64,000 bases of DNA, from the NCBI GenBank assembly GCA_937958815.1, contig CALGMR010000012.1, positions 62,001-126,000 on the forward strand, written 5' to 3'. A program made the translations under genes and the position numbers. The notes under the pieces were generated by a model that saw only the letters and a list, made by a program, of their open reading frames with translations, did no database searches and was not told where the DNA came from. Shown one piece after another: positions 54,799-63,297 of the stretch (within the stretch, counting starts at the first letter, position 1; each line of letters begins with the position of its first letter). This DNA comes from an uncultured Rhizobiaceae group bacterium. Its GTDB lineage: Bacteria; Pseudomonadota; Alphaproteobacteria; Rhizobiales; Rhizobiaceae.

Positions 54799-55895
54799 TA
54801 AGTTTTGTCCTCAATCTTGGAGCCAGCCGTCGTGGCAGCTGCTTTGCGGCGTTTTTCGCGCTGGCTTATTTGCACGATCTGAATTTGCTTGACCCGCCGT
54901 GGGTCTGCGTCCTGAATCCTAAACTCAAATCCTGCCAAGCCGGTGATCACTTCTCCGCGCACAGGTACATGGCCGGCAAGAGCGAATACAAGTCCCCCGA
55001 CCGTGTCCATATCTTCCGCCAATTCACCAGGGTTGAACGACTTTCCAATTGTTTCTTGAAGTTTTTCCAACTCCACTCGGGCATCAACCTGCCAGCGGCC
55101 ATCGCCCAGATCTCGAATCAGCGCGTCTTCATCTTCATCATGTTCATCCTCAATTTCACCGACAACCTCTTCCACGATGTCTTCCAGAGAAACGAGACCG
55201 TCGGTGCCACCATATTCGTCAATCACCAAAGCCATTTGGGTACGTGTGGCCTGCATACGCGCCATCAAATCGGAGGCCAGCATTGAAGGTGGCACGAACA
55301 GAACTTTGCGCATCACATTCAACTTGGACAATTTCACATCAAGGTCGACTTTAGACAGATCGAGAGTTTTGTAGCCATCCGTGTTTTTACGTGCACCTTT
55401 GCCTGACAGTTTTGTCATATGCAAAAGCAGGTCTTTGATCAGCACCATCCCGCGGGGGTCATCGAGGGAATCATCATATACAGGCAATCGAGAATGGCCG
55501 GTGTCTTCAAATGTCTGCAAAAGATCGCCCAAAGGGGTTGCCAGATCGACAGCGTGTACTTCAGCACGGGGCACCATAACATCTTCCACACGGCGTTCAC
55601 GCAAGCGCAAAATATTCTGCAACATGGCGCGCTCTTCAGGTGAAAATACATCACCTGCTTCCCCTTCACCGGAAAGCGCTTCGTTCAAATCATCGCGCAA
55701 AGAGCCGCCAGAGCGCAAACCAAGGCGCACCATAAACCGCGCAAACCAGCCTTCGTCCCGGTCTTGCTTGCCAAGCACGACCAGTGAACGATTTTGTTCA
55801 ATCGGATTTTGATCAGGGTTGATTATAGACGAACTGTCATCTGAACCTTCTTTCGAAGAATCGTGATCTTGCGTCTCTGGGCTTTTGTCGTTCAT
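54798..55895 (-). CDS. CorC/HlyC-type CBS-domain protein
   Basis: This 365-residue cytoplasmic protein has two CBS domains (about 100-225, with [15 protein letters not shown] and [24 protein letters not shown]) and a C-terminal CorC_HlyC domain ([18 protein letters not shown]). The N-terminal 45 residues are acidic and disordered. Relatives are linked to magnesium/cobalt efflux or labelled hemolysins; the true role is uncertain. It follows ybeY as usual, but recR rather than lnt comes next. The ATG at 55895 is chosen; a TTG at 55925 is an alternative. Confidence 0.88.
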   Translation of the reverse strand: MNDKSPETQDHDSSKEGSDDSSSIINPDQNPIEQNRSLVVLGKQDRDEGWFARFMVRLGLRSGGSLRDDLNEALSGEGEAGDVFSPEERAMLQNILRLRERRVEDVMVPRAEVHAVDLATPLGDLLQTFEDTGHSRLPVYDDSLDDPRGMVLIKDLLLHMTKLSGKGARKNTDGYKTLDLSKVDLDVKLSKLNVMRKVLFVPPSMLASDLMARMQATRTQMALVIDEYGGTDGLVSLEDIVEEVVGEIEDEHDEDEDALIRDLGDGRWQVDARVELEKLQETIGKSFNPGELAEDMDTVGGLVFALAGHVPVRGEVITGLAGFEFRIQDADPRRVKQIQIVQISQREKRRKAAATTAGSKIEDKT

Positions 55896-55926
55896 GAGCG
55901 GCGCGATATCTCCATCGATTCGCAAT

Positions 55927-56421
55927 TTAGGCTTCTAAATACGGATCGGCAATGTGCAGTTCAGCAAGAATTTTTCGCTCCATGTTTTCCATGTCTTCAG
56001 CGTCTTCATCATTCATATGGTCATAGCCAACCAAATGCAGAAATCCGTGAACCAAAAGATGGGTCATGTGATCGGTAAAAGTCTTGTCTTGGGCTTTCGC
56101 TTCGCGCTCAATAGTTTCTTGCGCCAATATGACATCGCCCAACAAAGGTGACCATGATTCAAGCTCCACGTGGTCGTTGCTGGCAAATGACAAAACGTTT
56201 GTTGGTTTGTCTTCATCGCGAAAAGACCGGTTCAGAACCTGAATATTTTCGTCATCACAAAAGACAACGCTTACCTCAGCCCCTTGGGGCAAATTAAAAG
56301 GGCACAATTGACTTGCGGTGCTCAGCGTTTTATCGAGCATGCTGGCCAACTCGGATTGCTCCGGCCAGGAACCTGATTGTATCGAAAAGTCTATTGTCAG
56401 AACGGGCGCAGGTTCACTCAC
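55927..56421 (-). CDS. ybeY: rRNA maturation endoribonuclease YbeY
   Basis: YbeY is a zinc endoribonuclease needed for 16S 3'-end maturation and 70S quality control. The 164-residue protein has the metal motif HGFLHLVGYDH (H-x3-H-x5-H) near residue 125. The start is GTG in a GTGA overlap with the phoH stop, so translation is coupled. miaB-phoH-ybeY-corC is the standard alphaproteobacterial order. Confidence 0.93.
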   Translation of the reverse strand: MSEPAPVLTIDFSIQSGSWPEQSELASMLDKTLSTASQLCPFNLPQGAEVSVVFCDDENIQVLNRSFRDEDKPTNVLSFASNDHVELESWSPLLGDVILAQETIEREAKAQDKTFTDHMTHLLVHGFLHLVGYDHMNDEDAEDMENMERKILAELHIADPYLEA

Positions 56422-57512
56422 CGATAGTCCGCCCGCTCTTGCCCGGCGTGGTCGTAAGCCTCAACAATGCGTCCAACCAGCTTATGGCGAACGACATCGC
56501 TGGCTGTAAATCCAACCGATACAATGCCTTCCACTGGGGTCAAAATCTTTAGAGCTTCAACAAGGCCTGATATTTGACCGTTGGGCAAATCGATCTGGCT
56601 GGGATCGCCAGTGATGATCATTTTTGAACCTTCGCCAAGACGGGTTAAAAACATCTTCATCTGCATAGATGTGGTGTTTTGAGCTTCGTCTAAAATCACA
56701 GCTGCGTGGGCAAGCGTGCGCCCACGCATAAAGGCCAACGGCGCGATCTCGATGACACCTGATGTGATAGACCGTTCCACTTTGTCGCCAGGCATCATGT
56801 CGTAGAGCGCATCATAGAGCGGACGAAGATATGGATCGACTTTTTCTTTCATGTCGCCGGGCAGAAAACCCAATCGCTCGCCTGCTTCAACAGCTGGGCG
56901 GGATAGAATAATACGATCCACCGCACCACGTTCCAACAAAGAAGCCGCATAAGCAACGGCCAGATAAGTTTTACCTGTTCCTGCTGGACCTGTGCCAAAA
57001 ATCATTTCAGCACGCTCCATAGCGCGAATGTAGGCATCCTGCGTTGGCGTGCGCGCGTGAATGGTTTTCTTTGCGGTGGAAATTCCAGCCATGGCAAGTT
57101 TGCCCTTTTTGGAACCAATATCACTCAAAGCAGGTAGGGTCATTTGGGCATCGCTTGAAATGGCTTGGCGGATGGCACCATCCACATCGCCAGAGGTAAC
57201 GTGTTCGCCATTTTCAATGCGGCTATAAAGAGCATCCAGCACACGACGTGCTTGATCGGTCGCCACAGCTGAGCCTTTAAGATTGACTTCGTTTCCACGA
57301 GCCACCGCTTCAAGGTGCAGGTCACGTTCAATAATGGCTAAGTGCTCATCGTATTGCCCAAACAGAGTTTGTGCATGGTGATTGTTTTCATAAACAATCG
57401 CCACATGAACCAAATCGGATGCACCATTTTCTTCGGTCTTACGAGCCTCTTTTCGAGCACCTTTCTCAGAAGGGTTTTTGATGAAATCGGGCAGATCGTC
57501 AGTTTGGTTCAA
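56418..57512 (-). CDS. PhoH-like ATPase YbeZ
   Basis: This 364-residue P-loop protein of the PhoH/YbeZ family is often functionally tied to YbeY and RNA metabolism. It has Walker A GTGPAGTGKTYLA (about 169-181), LSRPAVEAGERLGFLPGD, ILDEAQNTT (Walker B) and GDPSQIDLP. The start is TTG at 57512, supported by an AGAGGA ribosome-binding site (57525-57520) 7 bases upstream. It lies 18 bases after miaB. Confidence 0.92.
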   Translation of the reverse strand: MNQTDDLPDFIKNPSEKGARKEARKTEENGASDLVHVAIVYENNHHAQTLFGQYDEHLAIIERDLHLEAVARGNEVNLKGSAVATDQARRVLDALYSRIENGEHVTSGDVDGAIRQAISSDAQMTLPALSDIGSKKGKLAMAGISTAKKTIHARTPTQDAYIRAMERAEMIFGTGPAGTGKTYLAVAYAASLLERGAVDRIILSRPAVEAGERLGFLPGDMKEKVDPYLRPLYDALYDMMPGDKVERSITSGVIEIAPLAFMRGRTLAHAAVILDEAQNTTSMQMKMFLTRLGEGSKMIITGDPSQIDLPNGQISGLVEALKILTPVEGIVSVGFTASDVVRHKLVGRIVEAYDHAGQERADYR

Positions 57513-57519
57513 ATGGATA

Positions 57520-57525
57520 TCCTCT
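57520..57525 (-). promoter_or_regulatory. Ribosome-binding site deciding the phoH TTG start
   Basis: AGAGGA on the minus strand sits 7 bases before TTG at 57512. No ATG is available before the conserved region. Confidence 0.5.
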
Positions 57526-57530
57526 TGGAA

Positions 57531-58886
57531 TTAAGCGGCTTCAGATATGAGGCTATTTGTGTTCTTGTCGACAACTTTTACTGTAACGGTATCGCCAATG
57601 CTTCCGCAATGTGAAGGCACAACAACACTTTGCAACCATGGGGAGCGGCCAATCAACTGATCGGTTTCGCGCCCCTTCTTCTCCAACAAAACATCAATAG
57701 TTTTGCCAATGCATCCCGCATTGAATGCTTGTTGTTGTTCAAAAAGCAGCGCTTGCAGTCTCTGGAGGCGTGCAGATTTCACATCTTCATCGACTTGATC
57801 TTCCATCTCAGCCCCTGGTGTTCCGGGGCGCATGGAATATTTGAATGAGTAGCAAGATGCGTAATTTGTCTGGCGCACAATTTCCATTGTGGCTTCAAAA
57901 TCATCATCGGTCTCCCCGGGAAATCCGACAATCATATCGCCAGAAATCGCGATGTCAGGGCGTGCTTTGCGTACCCGATTAATAATGTCCACATATTCAG
58001 CTGCCGTGTGGCTGCGATTCATAGACTTTAAAATTTTATCAGATCCGGCCTGCACGGGCAGGTGGAGATAGGGCATCAAAACATCAAGGTCGCGATGCGC
58101 ATTGATCAATCCATCATCCATGTCTTTTGGATGGCTGGTGACATAGCGCAGGCGTTTAAGGCCATCCACCTTTGCCAGATCATAAAGCAATTCACCAAGG
58201 CGCATTTCAGTGCCTTTTGGACCAAGACCATGCCACGCGTTTACGTTCTGTCCAAGCAGGGTAATTTCGCGAACACCTGCATCCACCAAAGACTTGGCTT
58301 CCTCGATGACTTGGCTGTGTGGCCGGGAAATTTCTGCCCCGCGTGTATAGGGCACCACGCAGAAAGTGCAGAATTTATCGCACCCTTCTTGAACGGTTAG
58401 AAAAGACGTAACCCCGCGCGCTTGAACTTGCTTTTTTGTGGCAAGTGGCATGTGCTCGAACTTGTCTTCCACTGCATATTCAGTGTCGACCTGTCGGCCT
58501 TGCGTTTTCGCCTTTGAAACGATTTCAGGCAAGCGGTGATAGGTTTGAGGTCCGACCACAAGATCAACAGCCTTTTCACGGCGCAAAATCTCTTGTCCTT
58601 CAGCCTGCGCAACACAGCCTGTCACACCAATCATCATAGGTCGGTCTGTTTCGGCACGTTTGTTCTTCAAGGCACGCACGCGGCCAAGGTTGGAATACAC
58701 TTTTTCAGCCGCTTTTTCGCGAATGTGGCACGTGTTCAAAAGCACCAGATCGGCATCCGCCATGTCGTCTGTATTTGTATAACCATCGGCCTCCAGCGCG
58801 TCTTGCATCCGCGTGGAATCATAAACATTCATCTGGCAGCCCCAGGTCTTGATGAAGACCTTCTTCTCGGTGCTGATTTCTGTCAT
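57531..58886 (-). CDS. miaB: tRNA-2-methylthio-N6-dimethylallyladenosine synthase
   Basis: MiaB is a radical SAM methylthiotransferase that converts i6A37 to ms2i6A37 in tRNAs. The 451-residue protein has the auxiliary-cluster cysteines C17, C53 and C91, the radical SAM motif CDKFCTFC (C169, C173, C176) and a C-terminal TRAM domain. It heads miaB-phoH-ybeY-corC-recR. The upstream plsC gene ends 83 bases away. Confidence 0.96.
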   Translation of the reverse strand: MTEISTEKKVFIKTWGCQMNVYDSTRMQDALEADGYTNTDDMADADLVLLNTCHIREKAAEKVYSNLGRVRALKNKRAETDRPMMIGVTGCVAQAEGQEILRREKAVDLVVGPQTYHRLPEIVSKAKTQGRQVDTEYAVEDKFEHMPLATKKQVQARGVTSFLTVQEGCDKFCTFCVVPYTRGAEISRPHSQVIEEAKSLVDAGVREITLLGQNVNAWHGLGPKGTEMRLGELLYDLAKVDGLKRLRYVTSHPKDMDDGLINAHRDLDVLMPYLHLPVQAGSDKILKSMNRSHTAAEYVDIINRVRKARPDIAISGDMIVGFPGETDDDFEATMEIVRQTNYASCYSFKYSMRPGTPGAEMEDQVDEDVKSARLQRLQALLFEQQQAFNAGCIGKTIDVLLEKKGRETDQLIGRSPWLQSVVVPSHCGSIGDTVTVKVVDKNTNSLISEAA

Positions 58887-58969
58887 AGATTTGGCTTTCG
58901 TTGTGCTTCAAATGCGATGATGGATTTGTAGACGTGTCTTTATCTGCCTATGAAACCGGAGTCGAGAGA

Positions 58970-59758
58970 TTAACGTTTCAAAAGCATGTCACCGATGGCC
59001 GCAGTCGCTTCAGCAGACACAATTTTTCGTTTGGAGTTTTCTGTGAACACGATCGGGTCTCCCAGCCGAACGGTCACATCCAATGCGCCCATCTTTAAAA
59101 TAGGGAACAGGCTTTCGCCCAAACCAATGTCACCGGGCCATGCCACATGAGGACGTTCTGCCCGCCCAATGGGCAAACCATGCAGGTGGCTGTAAACGAT
59201 GGCCACAGGTTGGACGAGGGCTTTTTCAACCGATGAGGCCACGAGCGCATAGCGCGCCGCTTCAAACAAGGGTGTTTTGAAGGGAAGCAACATATTGCCA
59301 TCGGTCGTGGTTCCTTCGGGAAACAAAACCATCGTTTCTTGAGCAGCCATCCGCTCGGCAATAGCGTTGGCTTGATTTGCAGATTGTCTGCGCCTCTCCC
59401 GTTGAATGAACACGGTGCGTTGCAGCTGCGCCATTTTTCCAAACAATGGCCATGTCAGCATTTCAGATTTTGCCACAAATGACAGGGGCTGCACGGCACC
59501 CAAGATCACAATATCAAGCCAGCTCACATGATTTGAGACTATCAACAATGGTCTATGTGCTGGCAAAGTGCCATCCACGGTCAAACGAATGCCCGCGAGT
59601 TTCAAAACAACGCGGTGGAACATGAGTGGCAAATAGCCCGATGCCTTTGGCATGCCAAATCGAGCAAAAACCAACGCAATCAATTGCAATGGCAACAACA
59701 AAAGCAGGGCTAGAACCAAACCAAACAAGACCAAAACAATTCTGACGTTTCCCAGCAT
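58970..59758 (-). CDS. plsC: 1-acyl-sn-glycerol-3-phosphate acyltransferase
   Basis: This 262-residue inner-membrane acyltransferase makes phosphatidate from lysophosphatidate (PlsC type). An N-terminal membrane helix (about 8-32) precedes the catalytic NHVSWLD (H77, D82) and the FPEGTTTDG substrate motif. In rhizobia a paralogue, OlsA, makes ornithine lipid; because an OlsB-like gene lies at 39605-40450, that role cannot be excluded. It follows rimI by 8 bases. Confidence 0.88.
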   Translation of the reverse strand: MLGNVRIVLVLFGLVLALLLLLPLQLIALVFARFGMPKASGYLPLMFHRVVLKLAGIRLTVDGTLPAHRPLLIVSNHVSWLDIVILGAVQPLSFVAKSEMLTWPLFGKMAQLQRTVFIQRERRRQSANQANAIAERMAAQETMVLFPEGTTTDGNMLLPFKTPLFEAARYALVASSVEKALVQPVAIVYSHLHGLPIGRAERPHVAWPGDIGLGESLFPILKMGALDVTVRLGDPIVFTENSKRKIVSAEATAAIGDMLLKR

Positions 59759-59766
59759 TGTTTGTC

Positions 59767-60261
59767 CTAGTTCAGCTCAAGTCGCATCACCAAGGCCGTC
59801 GCGCGATTTGCCTTAGGATCATCGGAGGCAGCAGCATAATAGCCCGGGCGATTGCCAACAGTTTCAAACCCGAGCTTGTCGTACATATGAATGGCCGCCA
59901 CATTGGTTGCATCAACTTCAAGCATAAGTGTTTCAACCCGGTCAGCCTGTAAGCGGCGGATAGCATCGCGCATCAATTGCAGTCCAAGGCCACTTCTGCG
60001 GTATGTGGTATCAACGGCAATCGACAAAATTTCAGCTTCATGATCCGTTTGGCGAATAATGTTGAATGCTGCAGGGCCAAGTCTAGGCTTTCCCACAAGG
60101 CGCGCAGATAAAATGGTGACTGTTGATTGCCCCGCCAAGGCTTCCAATTCGCTGGTTGACCACCCGCGCGGAAAATTGCGTGCATGGAGGTTTGCGAGTG
60201 CAGCATAGTCTTCTGGCACAGCATCCAAAACTACGAACTCTTTTTTGGTGAACCCCAACAT
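59767..60261 (-). CDS. rimI: Ribosomal protein S18-alanine N-acetyltransferase-like GNAT protein
   Basis: This 164-residue GNAT protein probably acetylates the N-terminus of S18. It has ILSIAVDTTYRRSGLGLQLM, the acetyl-CoA loop (RRSGLG), then LEVDATNVAAIHMYDKLGFETVGNRPGYY. The start overlaps the tsaB stop by one base (TGATG). The tsaB-rimI pair is conserved. The true substrate of alphaproteobacterial RimI is less certain. Confidence 0.9.
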   Translation of the reverse strand: MLGFTKKEFVVLDAVPEDYAALANLHARNFPRGWSTSELEALAGQSTVTILSARLVGKPRLGPAAFNIIRQTDHEAEILSIAVDTTYRRSGLGLQLMRDAIRRLQADRVETLMLEVDATNVAAIHMYDKLGFETVGNRPGYYAAASDDPKANRATALVMRLELN

Positions 60262-60917
60262 CAGTTGGCCACTACGAAATTCGTTTGGGGTTTGGCATCT
60301 GGTGCCCGCAGGTAAAGCGGTTTTGCAGGATATTGATCCGCATATGACATCCGCTCGCTCGTCAGTTGCGCCACCGCCTCAATTTTTGGGGATGGCGCAT
60401 CGTCGAGAATGTGAAAGCGAGTATCCAATGCCTGCATGTCTTTGGCACCTGAACCAGACAGGTTTTCGATATTTGATGGAATATTGTGCAAGGCATTGTC
60501 GGCAGGCACAGCCTTTGGCCCGTCTTGGTTTTGAAGGTTGGGGTCAAAACTTTGCAACCAATACTCCTCTCGCTTGGCATTTAAGATGACAGTCATTGGC
60601 ATGTCTGCGTCATAAGCAAAGGCTTCGAACACAGACACCCCAAGGCATGGACAAGAGAGCGCAAAGCCAAACCCTTTTGCCGCAGCAAGACCAACGCGCA
60701 GACCGGTGAACGAACCCGGCCCCGTTGTGCAGCCCACGGCCTTTACATCGCTCCAACGCAAGCTTTCCGTCTCCATCAATCCTTCAATCATCGGCAACAA
60801 CAATTCAGCATGCCCACGCCCTATATCTTCGCTTCTTTGGGCGATGATTTGGCGTGAAGCACAATCAAGAAATGCGGCCGAGCAAAAGGGGCCAGAAGTA
60901 TCAATGGCAAGAATCAT
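60261..60917 (-). CDS. tsaB: t6A37 modification complex subunit TsaB
   Basis: TsaB is the ASKHA-fold scaffold that pairs with TsaD, and with TsaE (encoded at 8361-9857 as a fusion), to make t6A37 in ANN-decoding tRNAs. The 218-residue protein has MILAIDTSGPFCSAAF, DIGRGHAELLLPMI and the conserved GPGSFTGLRVGLAAAKGF near residue 67. It overlaps rimI. Length and motifs are typical. Confidence 0.93.
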   Translation of the reverse strand: MILAIDTSGPFCSAAFLDCASRQIIAQRSEDIGRGHAELLLPMIEGLMETESLRWSDVKAVGCTTGPGSFTGLRVGLAAAKGFGFALSCPCLGVSVFEAFAYDADMPMTVILNAKREEYWLQSFDPNLQNQDGPKAVPADNALHNIPSNIENLSGSGAKDMQALDTRFHILDDAPSPKIEAVAQLTSERMSYADQYPAKPLYLRAPDAKPQTNFVVAN

Positions 60918-60962
60918 GCGATGATTTTAAGTCGTTGATATGCTTGTCACAAGCACGACTAT

Positions 60963-61532
60963 TTACTGAACAGCTTCCACCGTTTCCACTTCAGGAATGA
61001 AGTGTTTCAACAGGTTCTGAATGCCGTGCTGCAAAGTCGCCGTTGAAGAAGGGCAACCCGCACAAGCGCCGCGCATTTTCAAGAACACACGCCCTTGTTT
61101 GAAACCATGGAACGTGATGTCGCCACCATCTTGCGCTACCGCTGGGCGCACACGTGTTTCCAGAAGTTCTTTGATTGTTTCAACAATCTCTTCAGTGCCT
61201 TCTTCGATGAATTCTTCACCATCACCCGCATCAGGAACGCTGTTGCCCACCATAACGGGCGCACCAGAGATGTAATGCTCCATGATTGCACCGAGAATGG
61301 CGGGTTTCAAATGAGGCCATTCGGTATTTTCACTTTTTGTAACAGTGACAAAATCAAACCCGAAAAACACACCAGTCACATTTTCAATCGCAAACAGGCT
61401 CTCTGCCAAAGGCGATTTCCCTTGCGCTTGTTCTGCGCTGGTAAACTCAAACGGGCCGTCTTGCACAACTGTTTCACCCGGCAGAAACTTCAATGTGGCT
61501 GGATTTGGAGTGGCTTCTGTTTGGATGAACAT
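60963..61532 (-). CDS. Nfu/NifU C-terminal-type iron-sulfur carrier
   Basis: This 189-residue protein has an N-terminal Nfu_N domain (MFIQTEATPNPATLKFLPG) and a C-terminal NifU-like domain with the cluster-holding CAGC (C157, C160). Such proteins carry [4Fe-4S] clusters to target enzymes, including radical SAM enzymes such as MiaB and HemW in this window. Upstream are a promoter and an Irr-type operator over the -10, suggesting iron control. tsaB follows after 45 bases. Confidence 0.93.
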   Translation of the reverse strand: MFIQTEATPNPATLKFLPGETVVQDGPFEFTSAEQAQGKSPLAESLFAIENVTGVFFGFDFVTVTKSENTEWPHLKPAILGAIMEHYISGAPVMVGNSVPDAGDGEEFIEEGTEEIVETIKELLETRVRPAVAQDGGDITFHGFKQGRVFLKMRGACAGCPSSTATLQHGIQNLLKHFIPEVETVEAVQ

Positions 61533-61565
61533 GGCTTTGTCCTTACGAGCTCACTGGAGCCCTTG

Positions 61566-61582
61566 TTTAGAATAACTCTAAA
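61566..61582. promoter_or_regulatory. Irr-type iron control element upstream of nfu
   Basis: TTTAGAATAACTCTAAA matches the rhizobial ICE consensus TTTAGAA-N3-TTCTAAA with one mismatch. It lies 33 bases before the nfu ATG and overlaps the -10 of the candidate promoter, a repressor position. Irr of rhizobia acts under low iron. The irr gene is not in the window. Confidence 0.55.
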
Positions 61583-61608
61583 ATAGGCTGATCTTGGTCA
61601 CACTTCAA
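61580..61608 (-). promoter_or_regulatory. Candidate nfu promoter
   Basis: On the minus strand TTGAAG (61608-61603) and TATTTT (61585-61580) are 17 bases apart. The -10 merges with the Irr-type element at 61566-61582. Confidence 0.5.
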
Positions 61609-61644
61609 GAGCCACCAAACGTCATTTGGCAGCACCGCACAAAG

Positions 61645-62136
61645 TTAGACCAAATCATCAATGTCTTCATCAGTTAAAGTGGTTGGCACCACAGTGACTG
61701 GAATGGAGAACGTGCCGCCACTGCCCGCAATGGCGGAAACCAGCGGGCCGGGACCATCACTGGAATCACCAGCCGCCAACACCATAAGTGCAATGTCAGG
61801 ATCGTTTTCGATCACAGCTTCAATCGCAGCGGTAGGCATGCCTTCTTGAATAACTGTTTCTGGGGTGATGCCGCCATATTCCACGGCCAATTGGCTAGCC
61901 TTGGCAAGTGCTGCTTCAGCTTCAGTTGTCGCCTCCGCGCGCATAACGTCTTCCACACCCAGCCAGTGCTGAAAATCAGCAGGTGCAATCACGTAAACCA
62001 GAACGAGATCAGCATCGATTCCAGCCACCCGCCGCGCGGCATAATGAATGGCTTTCGCGCATTCTGGAGTGGAATCAACGACAGCTAAAAACTTGCGCCT
62101 GTGGCCTTCTTCACGAACTTGTCTCTTGGTGACCAT
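61645..62136 (-). CDS. Universal stress protein (UspA family)
   Basis: This 163-residue cytoplasmic protein has the UspA alpha/beta fold: FLAVVDSTPECAKAIHYAARRV at the start and VLAAGDSSDGPGP in the nucleotide-binding loop region. The usual G-x2-G-x9-G(S/T) loop is not clean, so ATP binding is uncertain. It sits between trpS and nfu, as in related genomes. The specific role is unknown. Confidence 0.85.
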   Translation of the reverse strand: MVTKRQVREEGHRRKFLAVVDSTPECAKAIHYAARRVAGIDADLVLVYVIAPADFQHWLGVEDVMRAEATTEAEAALAKASQLAVEYGGITPETVIQEGMPTAAIEAVIENDPDIALMVLAAGDSSDGPGPLVSAIAGSGGTFSIPVTVVPTTLTDEDIDDLV

Positions 62137-62172
62137 GTTGCGGTGTTGCTCAATGTTTGAATAAAAAGCAGA

Positions 62173-63246
62173 TTAACGCCGCGCGCCAACAAAGCCAACG
62201 ATTTCCTTCACATCAGCCAGGGTTTCGCAAGCGATCTCCCGTGCGCGATCAGAACCATCTTTTAAAACGGCATCAATTTCGGTTGGGTCTGCCTGTAAAC
62301 GTCTCATTTCATCGGCGATGGGTGCAATTTTCTCAACCGCCACGTCAGCAAGGGCGGGTTTAAAAGTTCCAAACTGGGCGCCAGCATAGTCTTTCAAAAC
62401 CGATGCTTGGTCAGTGTCGGTGAGCGCTGCAAAAATTCCAACCAGATTGTCAGCCTCAGGGCGGCCCTCCAAACCTTCAATGGTTTCCGGCAAAGGGTCA
62501 GCATCTGTTTTGGCCTTGCGAATTTTTTTCGCAATGGCATCGGCATCATCCGTCATGACAATTCGCGACAAATCAGAAGGATCAGATTTTGACATTTTCT
62601 TTGAACCATCGCGCAGGCTCATGACCCGTGCTGCTGGCCCACCAATTAGAGGTTCGGTGATCGGGAAGTAACCCTGCACAGTTTCATCACCCACTTTCAT
62701 AGGCTCTCCCAGTGAGAGTTCTTTGATGCGATCAGAAAAATCATTGTTGAATTTCTGCGCAATGTCGCGTGTGAGTTCTAGGTGCTGTTTTTGGTCTTCA
62801 CCCACAGGCACATGGGTGGCGCGATATGTGAGGATATCCGACGCCATTAATGTGGGATACGAAAACAGACCGACCGAGGCTTTTTCGCGGTCTTTGCCTG
62901 CTTTTTCTTTGAACTGTGTCATTCGGTTCAGCCACCCCATGCGCGCCACGCAATTGAAGATCCAAGCAAGTTCAGCATGCTCTGCAACCTGGCTTTGGTT
63001 GAAGACAATGTGTTTTTTCGGATCGATGCCTGAAGCAAGGTAAGCTGCGGTAACTTCGCGAATATTTGCTGCCATCTCTGCGGGGTCTTGCCATACAGTG
63101 ATGGCGTGCAAATCAACAACGCAGTAAATGCAGTTGTAATCATTCTGGAGCGGCACAAATTTCTTAATGGCACCAAGGTAGTTGCCCAGATGCAAATTGC
63201 CCGTTGGTTGAATTCCTGAAAAGACGCGTTCTTGTATTTTAGACAT
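62173..63246 (-). CDS. trpS: Tryptophanyl-tRNA synthetase
   Basis: TrpS charges tRNA-Trp. The 357-residue class Ic enzyme has the HIGH-like [16 protein letters not shown] (residues 11-26), the CVVDLHAIT segment and [10 protein letters not shown] (KMSKS) near residue 216. Length and start are typical. It follows murJ by 51 bases, matching the rhizobial murJ-trpS order. Confidence 0.96.
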   Translation of the reverse strand: MSKIQERVFSGIQPTGNLHLGNYLGAIKKFVPLQNDYNCIYCVVDLHAITVWQDPAEMAANIREVTAAYLASGIDPKKHIVFNQSQVAEHAELAWIFNCVARMGWLNRMTQFKEKAGKDREKASVGLFSYPTLMASDILTYRATHVPVGEDQKQHLELTRDIAQKFNNDFSDRIKELSLGEPMKVGDETVQGYFPITEPLIGGPAARVMSLRDGSKKMSKSDPSDLSRIVMTDDADAIAKKIRKAKTDADPLPETIEGLEGRPEADNLVGIFAALTDTDQASVLKDYAGAQFGTFKPALADVAVEKIAPIADEMRRLQADPTEIDAVLKDGSDRAREIACETLADVKEIVGFVGARR

Positions 63247-63297
63247 GGTGTGGACCCAAGCTGGAGACTGTTTGGGCGGGTGTATGGGGCAAGTGGC

